Positions 1 through 9,192 of a stretch of DNA of 64,000 nucleotides are shown piece after piece (the stretch's first letter is position 1; each line of letters begins with the position of its first letter). The notes below the pieces were generated by a model. The model did not search any database and was not told where the DNA came from. It saw only the letters and a program-made list of their open reading frames with translations. Both the position numbers and the translations under genes were made by a program. The DNA is from DATBJG01 sp963790545. GTDB taxonomy: Bacteria; Acidobacteriota; Vicinamibacteria; Vicinamibacterales; JAMQPK01. The stretch spans positions 1,364,001-1,428,000 of the forward strand of contig CAWBPA010000017.1 in assembly GCA_963790545.1 (NCBI GenBank), read 5' to 3'.

Positions 1-237
1 CATATGACCATCCTGTACGGGTCGGGCATTTCCAACAGCCAGCGGCACTCGGGCGACAATCTGCCCCTCCTCGTCGTGGGCGGCGGGGCGGGCCGGCTCA
101 AGGGCGGACGCCATCTCTCGTATTCAGATAAGCCGCCAATGGCGAATCTGCTCGTGACGCTGATGGACAAACTCGACGTGCCGGTCGACCGGCTTGGCGG
201 CAGCACCAGCCGGCTCGAGATCGATACGCTGTTCTAG
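1..237 (+). CDS. DUF1552 family protein, C-terminal part (5' end outside window)
   Basis: The reading frame is open from base 1 and ends in TAG at 235-237. About 78 residues are visible, including NLPLLVVGGGAGRLKGGRH and ANLLVTLMDKLDVPVDRLG. These match the C-terminus of DUF1552 proteins, where an HDNLP-LLAGG-LKGGRH block is followed by a (N/D)LLLTLLDK-GVP block. DUF1552 proteins are Tat-exported proteins of the DUF1501/alkaline phosphatase-like kind found beside DUF1592/DUF1588 cytochrome-like genes in Planctomycetes and Acidobacteria. Their biochemical role is unknown. The ankyrin gene 39 bp downstream is a common neighbour of such loci. Confidence 0.8.
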   Translation, partial: HMTILYGSGISNSQRHSGDNLPLLVVGGGAGRLKGGRHLSYSDKPPMANLLVTLMDKLDVPVDRLGGSTSRLEIDTLF

Positions 238-238
238 C

Positions 239-271
239 AAGGTCAAAGGTCAGGTAAAGGTCAAAGGTAGG
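239..271. repeat. degenerate tandem repeat, AGGTCAA type
   Basis: The short spacer before the ankyrin gene is made of imperfect copies of a 7-mer, AGGTCAA/AAGGTCA. The same motif, or its complement TGACCTT, recurs at 25516-25556 and 35487-35520. Confidence 0.7.
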
Positions 272-276
272 AAACG

Positions 277-1642
277 ATGCGGGTGACAGCAACGTGGCCA
301 CGCCTGATCCCGATAGGACTTGCCGTCCTTCTGCTGGGCGCTTCGGCTGTCGAACGCCCGCCGCTCGTCGACGCGGCCAGGAACAGCGACCAGGCTGCCG
401 TGCGGGCTCTGCTCAAACAAGGTGCGGACGTCAACGCGACGGATGCGGATGGCACCACCGCGCTTCTGTGGGCGAGCTATCGGGATGACGTCGAGACTGC
501 TCAGCTGCTCCTTCGCGCCGGTGCCAACGTCAACGCATCGAACGATCTCGGCGCCACGCCGATTTGGACGGCAAGCCTGAACGGCAGCACGGCGATGGTC
601 CGCACGTTGTTGGAGGCGGGGGCGAACCCGAACCTCGCGCTCCTGCGTGGCGAGACACCCGTCATGGTCGCCGCCCGCTCAGGCAATCCGGCCGTGGTCG
701 AACAATTGCTGGCCAAGGGCGCCAACGTGAACTCGCGAGGCGCGCGCGGTCAGACAGCGCTCATGTGGGCGGTTGCGCAGAAACACTCCGAGGTCGTCAA
801 GCTGCTGCTCGCGCATGGCGCCGATGTCCATGCCCGGTCGGACGTGTGGAGTCAAATGATGGCCGTGCCGCCGCACGGCCGTCCGGAATACAACAGCATG
901 ATCCCTCACGGCTCCGACACGGCGTTGATGTTTGCAGCGCGCGGCGGCGACATCACCTCGGCGACGCTCCTCGTAGCCGCTGGAGCCAAGGTGAACGATG
1001 CCGATGCGTGGGGCGTCAGCGCCACGGTAACTGGCTGCGCATGCCGGGCACGGTGCGCTCGTCGAATTCCTGCTGGAAAATGGCGCCGATCCGAATTCGG
1101 CGTCGGCCGTCTTCAGCGCCCTTCATGCGGCCGTCATGCGGCGGGACGAGAAGATGGTAGGGGCTCTCCTGGCACGCGGCGCAGACCCCAACGCGCCGGT
1201 TCGGACGTGGACCCCCACGCGGCGCTCATCGAACGATTTCCATTTCGGGCCCGCATTGGTCGGCGCCACGCCCGTCTGGCTGGCCGCCCGGTTCAGCATG
1301 CCGGCCGTCATGCGTCTGCTCGTGAAACACGGCGCCAACCCGCTCTTCGTGCATCGCGTCGAGTACCACACAGAAGGCGGGACCGCGCGAAGCGAGGCGA
1401 CGACGGTACTCATGGCAGCGACGGGAATGGGTGGCGGCACGGCGTGGGTGCAGCCAGATCGCAGCGAGCGTGAATCGATGACGCTCGAGACCGTCAAGCT
1501 GACGGTGGAGCTGGGAGTGGACGTCAATGCCGCCAACCGCGATGGCCGTACGGCGCTTGATGCCGCCAAGGCTCAGAAGTACGAAACGGTCGTCGCGTTC
1601 CTCATCGACAAAGGAGCGAGGAGTGGAAAAATCAGCGAATAG
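277..1642 (+). CDS. secreted ankyrin-repeat protein (frameshifted)
   Basis: An N-terminal signal-like segment (LIPIGLAVLLLGASAVE) is followed by about ten ankyrin repeats of the form G-x-TAL-A-x(4)-VV-LLL-x-GADVN, giving about 455 residues in total. The protein should act as an exported scaffold or protein-binding module; the partner is unknown. The repeats run in one frame to base 1029, where the frame breaks within GVSATV. They continue in the +1 frame from base 1031 (LAAHAGHGALVEFLLENGAD) to the stop at 1642. Removing the single A at 1030 restores one reading frame, so this is either a sequencing insertion or a recent mutation. It lies downstream of the DUF1552 gene, a pairing I know from acidobacterial loci. 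Confidence 0.85.
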
Positions 1643-1722
1643 AAATCGTCGATAAATCGCGGATCAGAAATCGCCAGTCACCAACGATTCGCTGATCACG
1701 AATCGCCACATCACAATTCCCC
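1643..1722. repeat. spacer with degenerate AATCG/GATCA repeats
   Basis: The 80-bp spacer before the acyl-CoA ligase is built of imperfect copies of a motif like gatcacgaatcgcca. No clear promoter or ribosome binding site stands out in front of the ATG at 1723. Confidence 0.5.
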
Positions 1723-3370
1723 ATGATTTCCTATGTGAGCGGTCCATCGAACGTGCCGCTGCTGGGCGAAACGATTGGGCAGTGCCTCGATCGCATCGCC
1801 GCGACGTTTGGAGACCGCGACGCGCTCGTCTCCTGCCACCAGCAGGTTCGCTACTCGTACCACGAACTTCACACCGAGGTCGAACGTGTGGCGCGCGGAC
1901 TGCTCGCGCTGGGCGTCGCGCGGGGTGACCGCGTCGGCATCTGGAGCGCGAATCGAGCTGAGTGGGTCATTACCCAATACGCCGCCGCCAAAGCTGGCGC
2001 CATCCTGGTCAACGTGAACCCTGCCTACCGCCTGCGTGAGCTCGAGTACGCGTTGGCGCAATCGGGGGTCTCGGTGCTCATCGCAGCACAGCGTTTTCGT
2101 AACACCGACTACGCGGCCATGCTGAAGGAATTGGTGCCAGCCAGGGTGCCCTCACTTCGAACGCTTGTGTACCTGGATTCGGACGAACATCCGGGAGCAA
2201 TGAACTGGGAGGGTCTTCGTTCGCTGGGTGACACCGTTACGCCGTCGCGTCTCCTCGAGCGAGAAGCCGTGCTCGAGTTCGACGATCCGGTCAACATTCA
2301 ATACACGTCCGGGACCACCGGCGCACCAAAGGGTGCGACGCTGTCGCATCACAACATTTTGAACAACGGCTTCTTCGTCGGCGAACGCGTCCGCTACACA
2401 TCGACGGATCGCGTCTGCCTGCCCGTGCCGTTCTATCACTGCTTTGGATGTGTACGGGAGCCTCGCCGCACTCACACACGGAAGCGCAGTCGTCTTGCCT
2501 GCCGAGTCGTTCGACGCCGAATCGTGCCTGCGAGCGGTGCAGGACGAGCAATGCACATCCCTCTACGGCGTACCGAGCATGTTCATTGCCCAGCTGGATC
2601 ATCCAGCCTGTTCACGCTACCGCCTCGACTCGCTGCGGACTGGCATCATGGCGGGTGCTCCGTGCCCGGTCGAGGTCATGCGCCAGGTCATTGATCGCCT
2701 GCGCATGCCGGAGATCACGATTGCGTACGGGATGACCGAAACCTCGCCGGTGTCGTTCCAGTCCGTCGTGGACGACCCGCTCGAGGCGCGCGTCTCCACG
2801 ATCGGCACCATTCATCCACACATCGAATGCAAGATCGTAGACCCCCAGACGGGCGCAACCGTGCCGCGCGGCGCACCCGGCGAGTTGTGTGCCCGCGGCT
2901 ATGCCGTCATGCTGGGTTACTGGAACGACGTGACCGCAACCGCGGCCGCCATCGACTCGGCGCGCTGGATGCACAGCGGCGACTTGGCGGTGATGCGCGA
3001 CGATGGGTATGTGAATATCGTGGGCCGGCTGAAGGACATGATCATTCGCGGCGGCGAGAACATCTACCCCCGGGAAATCGAAGAGTTTCTCCATACGCAT
3101 CCGAAAATCAGCGATGTACAGGTCATTGGCGTCCCTGACACCAAATACGGAGAGGAAGTCTGCGCCTGGGTTCAGCTGCGGGAGGGACATTCCGCTACGC
3201 CCGACGAGATTCGCGACTACTGTCGAGGCCAGATTGCGACCTACAAGATTCCACGATACGTCCGTTTCACGACCGAGTTCCCCATGACGGTCACTGGCAA
3301 GATCCAGAAGTTTCGGATGCGAGAACAGATGACCCAGGAGCTCGGCCTCACCGCGCAGAAGACGGCCTGA
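1723..3370 (+). CDS. fatty-acyl-CoA synthetase, AMP-binding family (frameshifted)
   Basis: This is an adenylate-forming enzyme that would activate a fatty acid with ATP and CoA. Core motifs are all present: the P-loop YTSGTTGAPKGATLSHHN, the A5 motif YGMTETSPVS, the A7 motif HSGDLAVMRDDGYVN, the hinge GRLKDMIIRGGENIYPREIE, and the C-terminal catalytic Lys in TGKIQKF. The first part (1723 to about 2447) and the second part (about 2447 to 3370) are in different frames and join within CFG-VYGSLAALTHG. The combined length of about 548 residues is normal for the family. The break sits beside short G runs at 2446-2450. One inserted base or two lost G residues would explain it; a sequencing error is likely. 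Confidence 0.9.
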
Positions 3371-3416
3371 ACGTTGAACGGTTCTTGATCCCGACAATCC
3401 TCCGGAGGCTTCATTC

Positions 3417-3830
3417 ATGTCACAGACATTTCTCTCCCTGTTTGCAGCCACGGTCGTGCTGACGGCTGGCGCCGTCACCATTGCCGCGCCCGGCCAAAAC
3501 ACTGACCGGCCCGGTTACCCCACGCGTCCAAGTGTGTGGGTCGAAAACCGGGGACTCGCCGAGGCGATTCCGATCGTCCTTGAAGGCGTCGCGCCATCGG
3601 CTCCGCTTCCGGTTCAGGTCGTCGGAACTCCGACTGTGAACATCGGACCTGCAACCACGGTGCAGGCTCGACACATTCGTCAGCAGTGGGAGTACCGCAC
3701 GATCAGTGCCCCACGAGGGCAGGACGTGACAGCCGCGCTGAATAGCGCAGGAATGGACGGATGGGAAGTCACGGGCGTGCAGATGGTCGATCAAGGCGGC
3801 ACCATCTTCGTGTTGATGCGACCACTGTGA
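3417..3830 (+). CDS. small secreted protein with DUF4177-like C-terminus
   Basis: This encodes 137 residues with an N-terminal signal peptide (SLFAATVVLTAGAVTIAAPG). The Shine-Dalgarno sequence CCGGAGG precedes the ATG. The C-terminal 50 residues (QQWEYRTISAP ... LNSAGMDGWEVTGVQMV ... FVLMRP) resemble DUF4177-type beta-alpha modules, in which a W-E-Y start and a GWE-V motif are typical. The middle region is Pro- and Val-rich. The function is unknown. It follows the acyl-CoA ligase by 46 bp on the same strand, so co-transcription is possible, but no functional link is evident. Confidence 0.75.
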   Translation: MSQTFLSLFAATVVLTAGAVTIAAPGQNTDRPGYPTRPSVWVENRGLAEAIPIVLEGVAPSAPLPVQVVGTPTVNIGPATTVQARHIRQQWEYRTISAPRGQDVTAALNSAGMDGWEVTGVQMVDQGGTIFVLMRPL

Positions 3831-4056
3831 AAGCGTTCACGGACACAAGAGATCAGGACGGTTTCGCACCAAGACACCATCGTCTGATCTTGTGATCTGT
3901 CGATGAGATTTCTGTCGTTCGCATCTGAACAAGAGGGCACAAGCTCAGGAGATGTTGATCAGAAACAAGAGATTAAGAGCTCAGGATGTTTGGTGAAAAT
4001 AGGATTTCCTAGTCTCCCTGATCTCTCTGATCTCCTGTTAAGTTTTTTGAGGGCCG
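3831..4056. repeat. repeat-rich spacer (GATCAGGA/CAAGAGAT type)
   Basis: No gene is visible. The spacer carries scattered direct and inverted copies of caagagatcagga-like words (for example at 3846-3860, 3953-3990 and 4016-4037). It ends in a TTAAGTTTTTTGAG stretch. Codons within it do not form a credible protein. Confidence 0.5.
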
Positions 4057-4560
4057 GTGCATCGCAACTTTCACGTTCGTCGAGCATCCCCGGACGATGC
4101 TCCCGGCATGACTCGCGTGCTGCAGGCGGTCGCCGCCGAACGGGTGCATTCGGCCATCGATCAGCCGTGGAGCGCGGATCAGCAGCGTTCGTACCTGCTG
4201 TCGCTTTCGAACCGCGAGGCCACGCACGTCGCCACGGACCCGTCTGGAGACCTGGTCGGCTATCAGAGTCTGGATCTGTACTCCCCGTTTCTGAGCTCGA
4301 TGGCGCACGTAGCCCAATTGGGGACCTTCCTCCTGCCCGCCTGGAGAGGACGCGGGATCGGGCGCGCGTTGTTCCAGGAAACGACCAGGTTTGCCAGGGC
4401 CTCAGGCTACCGGAAGTTCGTGATACTGGTGCGAGCGTCGAATACAGACGCGCAGGCGTTCTATCGTCGTCTCGGATTCGCGGGCTGCGGGCGCCTCACG
4501 AGACAGGTGATCATCGATGGGCGCGAAGACGATGAGATCGTGATGGAGTGCTTCCTCTAG
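4057..4560 (+). CDS. GNAT family N-acetyltransferase
   Basis: This encodes 167 residues starting at GTG 4057, preceded by TTTGAGGG. The acetyl-CoA pyrophosphate-binding loop is clear in TFLLPAWRGRGIGRALFQE (R-G-x-G-I-G pattern), followed by the usual beta-alpha finish (SNTDAQAFYRRLGFAGCGRL). The substrate is unknown; GNATs transfer an acetyl group from acetyl-CoA to small amines or protein N-termini. The gene stands alone, followed by a palindromic repeat and a convergent minus-strand gene. Confidence 0.88.
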   Translation: MHRNFHVRRASPDDAPGMTRVLQAVAAERVHSAIDQPWSADQQRSYLLSLSNREATHVATDPSGDLVGYQSLDLYSPFLSSMAHVAQLGTFLLPAWRGRGIGRALFQETTRFARASGYRKFVILVRASNTDAQAFYRRLGFAGCGRLTRQVIIDGREDDEIVMECFL

Positions 4561-4582
4561 GAGCAGCCTGCTGAAAAACCGG

Positions 4583-4663
4583 TTTCACCACAGAGGCCAC
4601 GGAGGACACAGAGAACACTAAACCAAACATAACTCTGTGACCTCTGTGGCCTCCGTGGTGAAG
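4583..4663. repeat. palindromic interspersed repeat, CACCACAGAGG type (copy A)
   Basis: The left arm is built of 6-8-bp units (caccacagaggccacggagg) and the right arm is their reverse complement (tgacctctgtggcctccgtg), separated by about 25 AT-rich bases. This predicts a long hairpin between two convergent genes. Related copies lie at 8651, 33157, 60131 and 63319. Confidence 0.85.
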
Positions 4664-4671
4664 AGCATTTT

Positions 4672-5151
4672 TCATCTGCTAGAGAGTTTCTTCCTGACCG
4701 CCCTCGCTTTTCCTCCTTTTGACATCGCGTGACGGGCATCCCGCGTCAGGGTCTTGATGAACTCGGCACGTCGGAAGCGGACGGCCGTCCAATCCTCGTC
4801 GATGGCGACCATGCGCACACCTTCGAATCCCGCGGCCCCCAGGGCTTTCCAGCTCGTCTCGCGACCGATGTCGCTCGTGTACCGCTTGGACGTGCCCTTC
4901 GGGTAGGCAAACCAGACAATCGCATCCCCTTCGGCGATTCCGGAGATCGACTTCGCCAGAGGATCCACCTCGCTCTGGCGCGTCACAAACGCGAGCACAA
5001 ACGAGGTCTGCGAGATGCCAGACAGACTTCGCCGAACCTTGACGCCACGAAGACGGCTCAACTCGGGCTCGAAGCTGTCGGGAGCATTGAGCACCAGAAT
5101 CTCGGACTCATCCTTCAGGTTCATTTTTTCAAAGACCGATGCTTGGGACAT
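4672..5151 (-). CDS. DUF3052-like protein
   Basis: This encodes 159 residues. The start at 5151 was chosen because GAGGAG lies just upstream and the protein similarity begins there; the frame runs open further upstream without support. Features such as ILVLNAPDSFEPEL, FVLAFVTRQSEVD and IVWFAYPKGTSKRYTSDI resemble DUF3052 proteins (a nucleotide-binding-like fold of unknown role). VAIDEDWTAVRFRRAEFI corresponds to the conserved end, followed by a basic tail (SKGGKARAVRKKLSSR). The function is unknown. Confidence 0.7.
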   Translation of the reverse strand: MSQASVFEKMNLKDESEILVLNAPDSFEPELSRLRGVKVRRSLSGISQTSFVLAFVTRQSEVDPLAKSISGIAEGDAIVWFAYPKGTSKRYTSDIGRETSWKALGAAGFEGVRMVAIDEDWTAVRFRRAEFIKTLTRDARHAMSKGGKARAVRKKLSSR

Positions 5152-5216
5152 GGCTCCTCGGCCTTCAGTTTTGTACGGGCACTCTGAAAACTGACAACTG
5201 AGAACTGAACACTGTC

Positions 5217-5687
5217 CTAAGAGTGATGGGCGACAGCGGACGGCACGCCACCGCGTGTGACCTGGACAGCGATCGATCGACGTGCGATCGCGGCAACCAC
5301 GACGCCCAAAGCCAGCGCAGACATCAGCTCGAGCGCCAACTGCTTGACGACCAGACTGCCGGGCCAGGGCTGTTCCGCATACCACAGGAGCCACAGCGGC
5401 ACCTCGGCCATCAGCCATGCCATGACACCAAACCTGAGCCCCTGGCTCAGCCACGGACCGGGTTTTGTAATTTGCGCGTACAGCGACACGAACGCAATGG
5501 CAAACGACAGATGCGCGACAGGAAGGAACAATGCGGGCCACCCGGGCCCGTTTTCCATTGACCGCAGGAGTGTGCCGCGGAACGGCGTGTAATCGGCGTT
5601 CAAGATTACACCGTGCACCAGGACCGCGAGTACTTCTGACATGAGAAACACGATCCCGCACGCTGCCACAAATCGTCTCGTCGTCAT
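5217..5687 (-). CDS. small integral membrane protein (four predicted TM segments)
   Basis: This encodes 156 residues. The ATG at 5687 is preceded by AAGGAG, which decides the start over upstream alternatives. Hydrophobic segments lie at about residues 7-27, 50-70, 83-103 and 118-138. Acidobacteria often carry such short membrane proteins beside VOC or DUF3052 genes. I do not recognise a catalytic motif. The spacing of 13 bp to the upstream VOC gene suggests a minus-strand operon running from the PadR regulator at 6566. Confidence 0.7.
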   Translation of the reverse strand: MTTRRFVAACGIVFLMSEVLAVLVHGVILNADYTPFRGTLLRSMENGPGWPALFLPVAHLSFAIAFVSLYAQITKPGPWLSQGLRFGVMAWLMAEVPLWLLWYAEQPWPGSLVVKQLALELMSALALGVVVAAIARRSIAVQVTRGGVPSAVAHHS

Positions 5688-5700
5688 GACCGATGCTCCT

Positions 5701-6165
5701 TCATGTTTGATGCTCCTTCGCCCAGTCTGCGGCTCGCGCTGCGAGCTGTCGCGGCGACAGGTCCTCGAGTCGGCTGGCAATCGACCACCGGTGGCCGAAC
5801 GGATCCCGGAGCATCCCGTATCGGTCGCCCCAAAACTGATCGGCAACAGGCATCAAGACCTCCGCGCCGGCGTCAACGGCGCGACTGAACAGCGCGTCGA
5901 CATCATGTACGTAGAGATGCAAGGTGACCGGCGTTCCCCCCAGGGACGTCGGCGATACCATCGAGTTGGGGAACTCGTCGACGACGAAGAAACGCGAGTC
6001 GCCGAGGAGGAGCTCGGAATGCATGATTGACGTGCCGTCGGGGGCAGGATGCCGCAACAGCTCGTTTGCGCCGAGTGCCTTCGTGTACCAGGCAATAGCG
6101 GCGGTCACGCCTTTGACCACCAATTGCGGGGTAATCGTATGAAAGTCTTCGGGCACGCGGCTCAT
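5701..6165 (-). CDS. VOC family protein (PhnB/glyoxalase-like)
   Basis: This encodes 154 residues with the vicinal oxygen chelate arrangement: TPQLVVKGVTAAIAWYTKALGA at the N-terminus, then HLYVHDVDALFSRAVDAGAE and FWGDRYGMLRDPFGHRWSIA in the second half. The D-R-x-G-x-L-x-D-P-F-G-H-x-W block is characteristic of PhnB-like members. The substrate is not predictable. The start ATG overlaps the stop of the PadR gene by 4 bp, so the two are translationally coupled. Confidence 0.88.
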   Translation of the reverse strand: MSRVPEDFHTITPQLVVKGVTAAIAWYTKALGANELLRHPAPDGTSIMHSELLLGDSRFFVVDEFPNSMVSPTSLGGTPVTLHLYVHDVDALFSRAVDAGAEVLMPVADQFWGDRYGMLRDPFGHRWSIASRLEDLSPRQLAARAADWAKEHQT

Positions 6166-6566
6166 GATTTCCTGTCCAATCTGGTGGGCCGCCGGGTCAA
6201 CAGATGACGCCTCTGCGCGACGTCCAGGAGGTCGGCAAGTCGCTGCGTCTCCTTTTTCGCAACCGCCAGACCTTTCGCGGTCAGCCGGTAATAGCGGCGA
6301 CGATCGTCGTCTGGTTCGTCGTGCAGGGAGATCGCCAGCTCTTCGATCAATCCGTCTACGAGCATCCGCTGAATGGACCGGTAGAGCGTGCCTGGACCGA
6401 GCCGCGTCTCACCGTTGGTGAATCGCCCGACGTCCTGCATGATCCCGTAGCCGTGTGCATCGCCATCGGCCAGCGCCAGCAGGATATGGAAGACGGCAGA
6501 GGTGACGAGGACACCCGGCTCAGGATCCTCGACGGCTCGCGGTCGCTTCGCGGTGGATGTAACCAT
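6162..6566 (-). CDS. PadR family transcriptional regulator
   Basis: This encodes about 134 residues from ATG 6566; a longer start at 6605 is possible but weaker. The winged-helix PadR core is visible: HILLALADGDAHGYGIMQDV, TRLGPGTLYRSIQRMLVDGLIEE and RRRYYRLTAKGLAVAKKE. PadR proteins usually repress the operon they head, here the VOC gene and perhaps the genes behind it. A TACATATATCCA stretch lies just upstream of the gene and could be part of an operator, but this is inference. Confidence 0.88.
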   Translation of the reverse strand: MVTSTAKRPRAVEDPEPGVLVTSAVFHILLALADGDAHGYGIMQDVGRFTNGETRLGPGTLYRSIQRMLVDGLIEELAISLHDEPDDDRRRYYRLTAKGLAVAKKETQRLADLLDVAQRRHLLTRRPTRLDRKS

Positions 6567-6637
6567 TGTGGATATATGTAGCGCGGATAGCCCCGTCAGT
6601 GTCAAGCCAAAAGTGGGGGGTCGGCGGGAATCGAGGA

Positions 6638-7789
6638 CTAGCGAGCGGTGGCCGCCGGCACGGCCGGCCGAGCGAACCTGCCAGCATCAACGGGGACGTT
6701 TGGCTGGACGTCGCTCAGCTCGAACGTGGCGTGTCCGGACTGCCAGGCAATAACCCAGCGAAACGGCATCTTCACGCCAGCGACCTCGCGATAGTCGCCG
6801 TAGTCGATCTGTGTCGCGTTGCGCCCCACCGGGGTGTCGGCATAGCGGATGAGCCGCACGAGCAGGCCCGTCTCAACATCGAGGTACAGTTTGACCGGAG
6901 ATTTCAATGTGTTCGTGCCCTGGATGACCAGCACGTCGCGATCGTCGAGCGTGGCGGGCACGGCGCCTCGCCAGCCGCTCAACGCTTGATTCACACGACT
7001 TGGAAACGACAGATCCGCGTCCAGCCGGACGCCCTCTAGTTCACCACCTGCGAGCGCACGGAGCGGTATCGGCGTGTCTGTTTCGGGCGCCGCGGCCCAG
7101 CCGAGACGACCATCGTACACGGACGTCGCGTCGCCGCTGAACGTGTGGATGATCGTGGTGCGCTGGGCCGGCGCTTTCGCAAAGATCTCGACGGGGCGCT
7201 TCTCTGCGTCCCCGTATCCGATGTACGTGCCCGTGGCTACAAAGCTGGTCAGCGTGGCCAGCCGCTCAGATCCGCCGAGCGCCTGCAGGTATTTGTCGAG
7301 CACTTGATCGGCAGATGGCGCTCCAGGAGCCTGCTTGAGGATCGTATCCGGCTCGTCAGTGGCCGCCGTGCCATACACCGCGGCCATACTCATCGAGATG
7401 TTTGGACGATTCCGGCCGTTGTGACACGAGACGCATGTGACGACGCGCCTTCCACCGAAGTAGGTTCGGTTGATCCCGTTCATCATCAGAACCATTCGAC
7501 GCGCCGTCTGCTTGGGTCCATTGTCTTCGGCGTACTTGGCCCAGCCACCACCACCAGCTCCGACATGGCAGTGACTGCAGTCAGCACTCAGCGCATTCGA
7601 GAAGAAGCCCATTGCCGCCATGAACTCGTCGGCGGGCACACCTTTGAGGACCTGCACGTTCTTGAACACGTCCTCTGCCATCAACGGTTTTGGCGCAGGC
7701 CCGGTTTGACCACGAGCCGGTGTCCCGTTCAGCAGAGACACGACGGCCGCACCCAGAACGGCGGCCGTTTTCAGTCTCGAGATGGGCAC
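6638..7789 (-). CDS. diheme c-type cytochrome, photosynthetic-reaction-centre cytochrome c family, with C-terminal lipoprotein-sorting-like domain
   Basis: This encodes about 383 residues from GTG 7789. A signal peptide (KTAAVLGAAVVSLLNG) is followed by a cytochrome domain starting AEDVFKNVQVLKGVPADEF with two heme sites, CSHCH and CVSCH. That block is typical of the CytoC_RC-like family of non-phototrophic bacteria. The remaining 230 residues (YLQALGGSERLATLTSFVATG ... VETGLLVRLIRY) resemble LolA/outer-membrane lipoprotein-sorting beta-sheet proteins, a common fusion in Acidobacteria. A periplasmic electron-transfer role is likely. The upstream gene ends 19 bp before, suggesting one transcription unit. 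Confidence 0.85.
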   Translation of the reverse strand: MPISRLKTAAVLGAAVVSLLNGTPARGQTGPAPKPLMAEDVFKNVQVLKGVPADEFMAAMGFFSNALSADCSHCHVGAGGGGWAKYAEDNGPKQTARRMVLMMNGINRTYFGGRRVVTCVSCHNGRNRPNISMSMAAVYGTAATDEPDTILKQAPGAPSADQVLDKYLQALGGSERLATLTSFVATGTYIGYGDAEKRPVEIFAKAPAQRTTIIHTFSGDATSVYDGRLGWAAAPETDTPIPLRALAGGELEGVRLDADLSFPSRVNQALSGWRGAVPATLDDRDVLVIQGTNTLKSPVKLYLDVETGLLVRLIRYADTPVGRNATQIDYGDYREVAGVKMPFRWVIAWQSGHATFELSDVQPNVPVDAGRFARPAVPAATAR

Positions 7790-7808
7790 CAAAGGAGTGG
7801 CGTGTGTG

Positions 7809-8612
7809 TTATTTGCCGGACGGTGAGGTGGCCGGCTTTCCAACCGTATTGAAAAATTGCTGGTTTTCGCGGACCGAACAAATCTGTTGATAGCGCAGGA
7901 AGCCCGTGCGGGACAGCGTGAAATTACGTCGCGCATTCCACGGTTTCGTGTACGCGCCCGGATCGTCGATGGTCATGTCCAGCTCCAGCGTATTTTCATC
8001 GACCCGTTTGTAGCGTTCCGTCAGGTGCAGCTTGTCCGTCTGCGGATGCCCTACCTGATCCAGCCACTGTTTGCCGTTGAAGCCAATCGTGTCGACCACG
8101 AGCGTGTCCCCGTTCTTGTACCATCCAATCGAGTGGCCCCACCATTGCGGATCCACGTCGGCGGGGTGCTTGCTGTTCAACCAGACCACACGAAAAAAGG
8201 GTCCGAGCTCGTGCAGGATGTACACGGCTTCCGGGGTCTGGATGAACTTGGTCTTGATGGGCCACAGGTAGATGTGCGGAACACCGGGAGGCTCACAATA
8301 GAGGACCTGCGGATCCGTAGTTTCATCGAACTGAGCTGACACTCCCGTTGACGGTTTCTCGGACATCGTCTGCTTGAGCGCCCAAGGTTGATACGGGATG
8401 TCTGATTCCTTTCCTCTGTTTTTGCCGGCCGTGTCCGAGAGACTCAGGCTCTGACCTATCCCGCCACGTTTGGGGTCGGGGGCCCAATCTCCGGACAGAT
8501 CGGGCATCTTGGATGATCCGGCTTGAGCGGCGGCGGGCGCCTGCGCGGACGGCCCAGGCGAGAAGGAGATCACTGCCGTCAATGCCGTCGCGGCCCATAC
8601 CCACTTGCGCAT
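7809..8612 (-). CDS. conserved secreted protein, GHSxGxWxGDTLVV family (paralog 1)
   Basis: This encodes 267 residues with a signal peptide (ATALTAVISFSPGPSAQA). The family block GHSIGWYKNGDTLVVDTIGF is followed by HLTERYKR and MTIDDPGAYTKPW. The protein begins with the PDLSGDW motif shared by all paralogs. It is predicted to be periplasmic or exported, with a beta-rich fold. I know no established function. Five further paralogs lie at 19687, 20559, 25559, 27449 and 47339. The nearby DUF6152 gene (8756-9151) is a frequent companion of this family. Confidence 0.8.
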   Translation of the reverse strand: MRKWVWAATALTAVISFSPGPSAQAPAAAQAGSSKMPDLSGDWAPDPKRGGIGQSLSLSDTAGKNRGKESDIPYQPWALKQTMSEKPSTGVSAQFDETTDPQVLYCEPPGVPHIYLWPIKTKFIQTPEAVYILHELGPFFRVVWLNSKHPADVDPQWWGHSIGWYKNGDTLVVDTIGFNGKQWLDQVGHPQTDKLHLTERYKRVDENTLELDMTIDDPGAYTKPWNARRNFTLSRTGFLRYQQICSVRENQQFFNTVGKPATSPSGK

Positions 8613-8650
8613 CTCGAGCCTCCTTCGAAAAAACCCTCGCAGAAACCGGA

Positions 8651-8730
8651 TTTCACCACAGAGGACACTGAGGACACAGAGAAAAGATAACCAAAATTAC
8701 TCTGTGGCCTCTGTGACCTCCGTGGTGAAG
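8651..8730. repeat. palindromic interspersed repeat, CACCACAGAGG type (copy B)
   Basis: This has the same architecture as copy A: a left arm of caccacagaggacactgagg units, an AT-rich centre, and the right arm tctgtgacctccgtggtg. It fills the spacer between two minus-strand genes. Confidence 0.85.
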
Positions 8731-8755
8731 CACTTGGGAATCCTGCTAGAACGTT

Positions 8756-9151
8756 CTACCGCGCCGTCAGCTCTTTTCCATCGGCCAGCACGACCTTCTG
8801 CAGATTGCCGACCGTGGCGCCATTCTTGGCGGCAAAGATGTACACGGTCACCTCGTCGCCGGCATTGAGTGACTTGCGGGTCCACCCGCGCTCCACCATG
8901 ACGAGTGGCGGTTCGGTGGCGGCCACCCAGTGTGCGACCGAGCCTTTCTCGTCCCTGACGTCGAAGAAGATTTGGTTATGAGGATTCCCCCAGTCGAATT
9001 TCGTGACGGTACCCTTCAGGACGACGGGCTTGCTGGTGTCGTACAGGTTCGCACCATGGTGCGCCACGAGGACGCTCGGCCTCACGAGCAACCCGGCGGT
9101 CAGGGCGAGTGTCACGACGAGCGCGATCTTCAGGTTGTTGTGCACGGGCAT
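8756..9151 (-). CDS. DUF6152 family secreted protein (copy 1)
   Basis: This encodes 131 residues. A GGGAGGA ribosome binding site precedes ATG 9151. A signal peptide ending VLVAHHG is followed by the DUF6152 hallmarks: VVLKGTVTKFDWGNPHNQIFF, a central V-x-HWVAATEPP segment, and GDEVTVYIFAAKNGA. The fold is probably a small OB-like beta barrel. The role is unknown. A second copy lies at 33267-33710. Both are beside secreted cytochromes or paralogous secreted proteins. Confidence 0.85.
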   Translation of the reverse strand: MPVHNNLKIALVVTLALTAGLLVRPSVLVAHHGANLYDTSKPVVLKGTVTKFDWGNPHNQIFFDVRDEKGSVAHWVAATEPPLVMVERGWTRKSLNAGDEVTVYIFAAKNGATVGNLQKVVLADGKELTAR

Positions 9152-9192
9152 TCCTCCCTTGGCTTGCCGTTCCGCGTACCTTGCGAGAGACC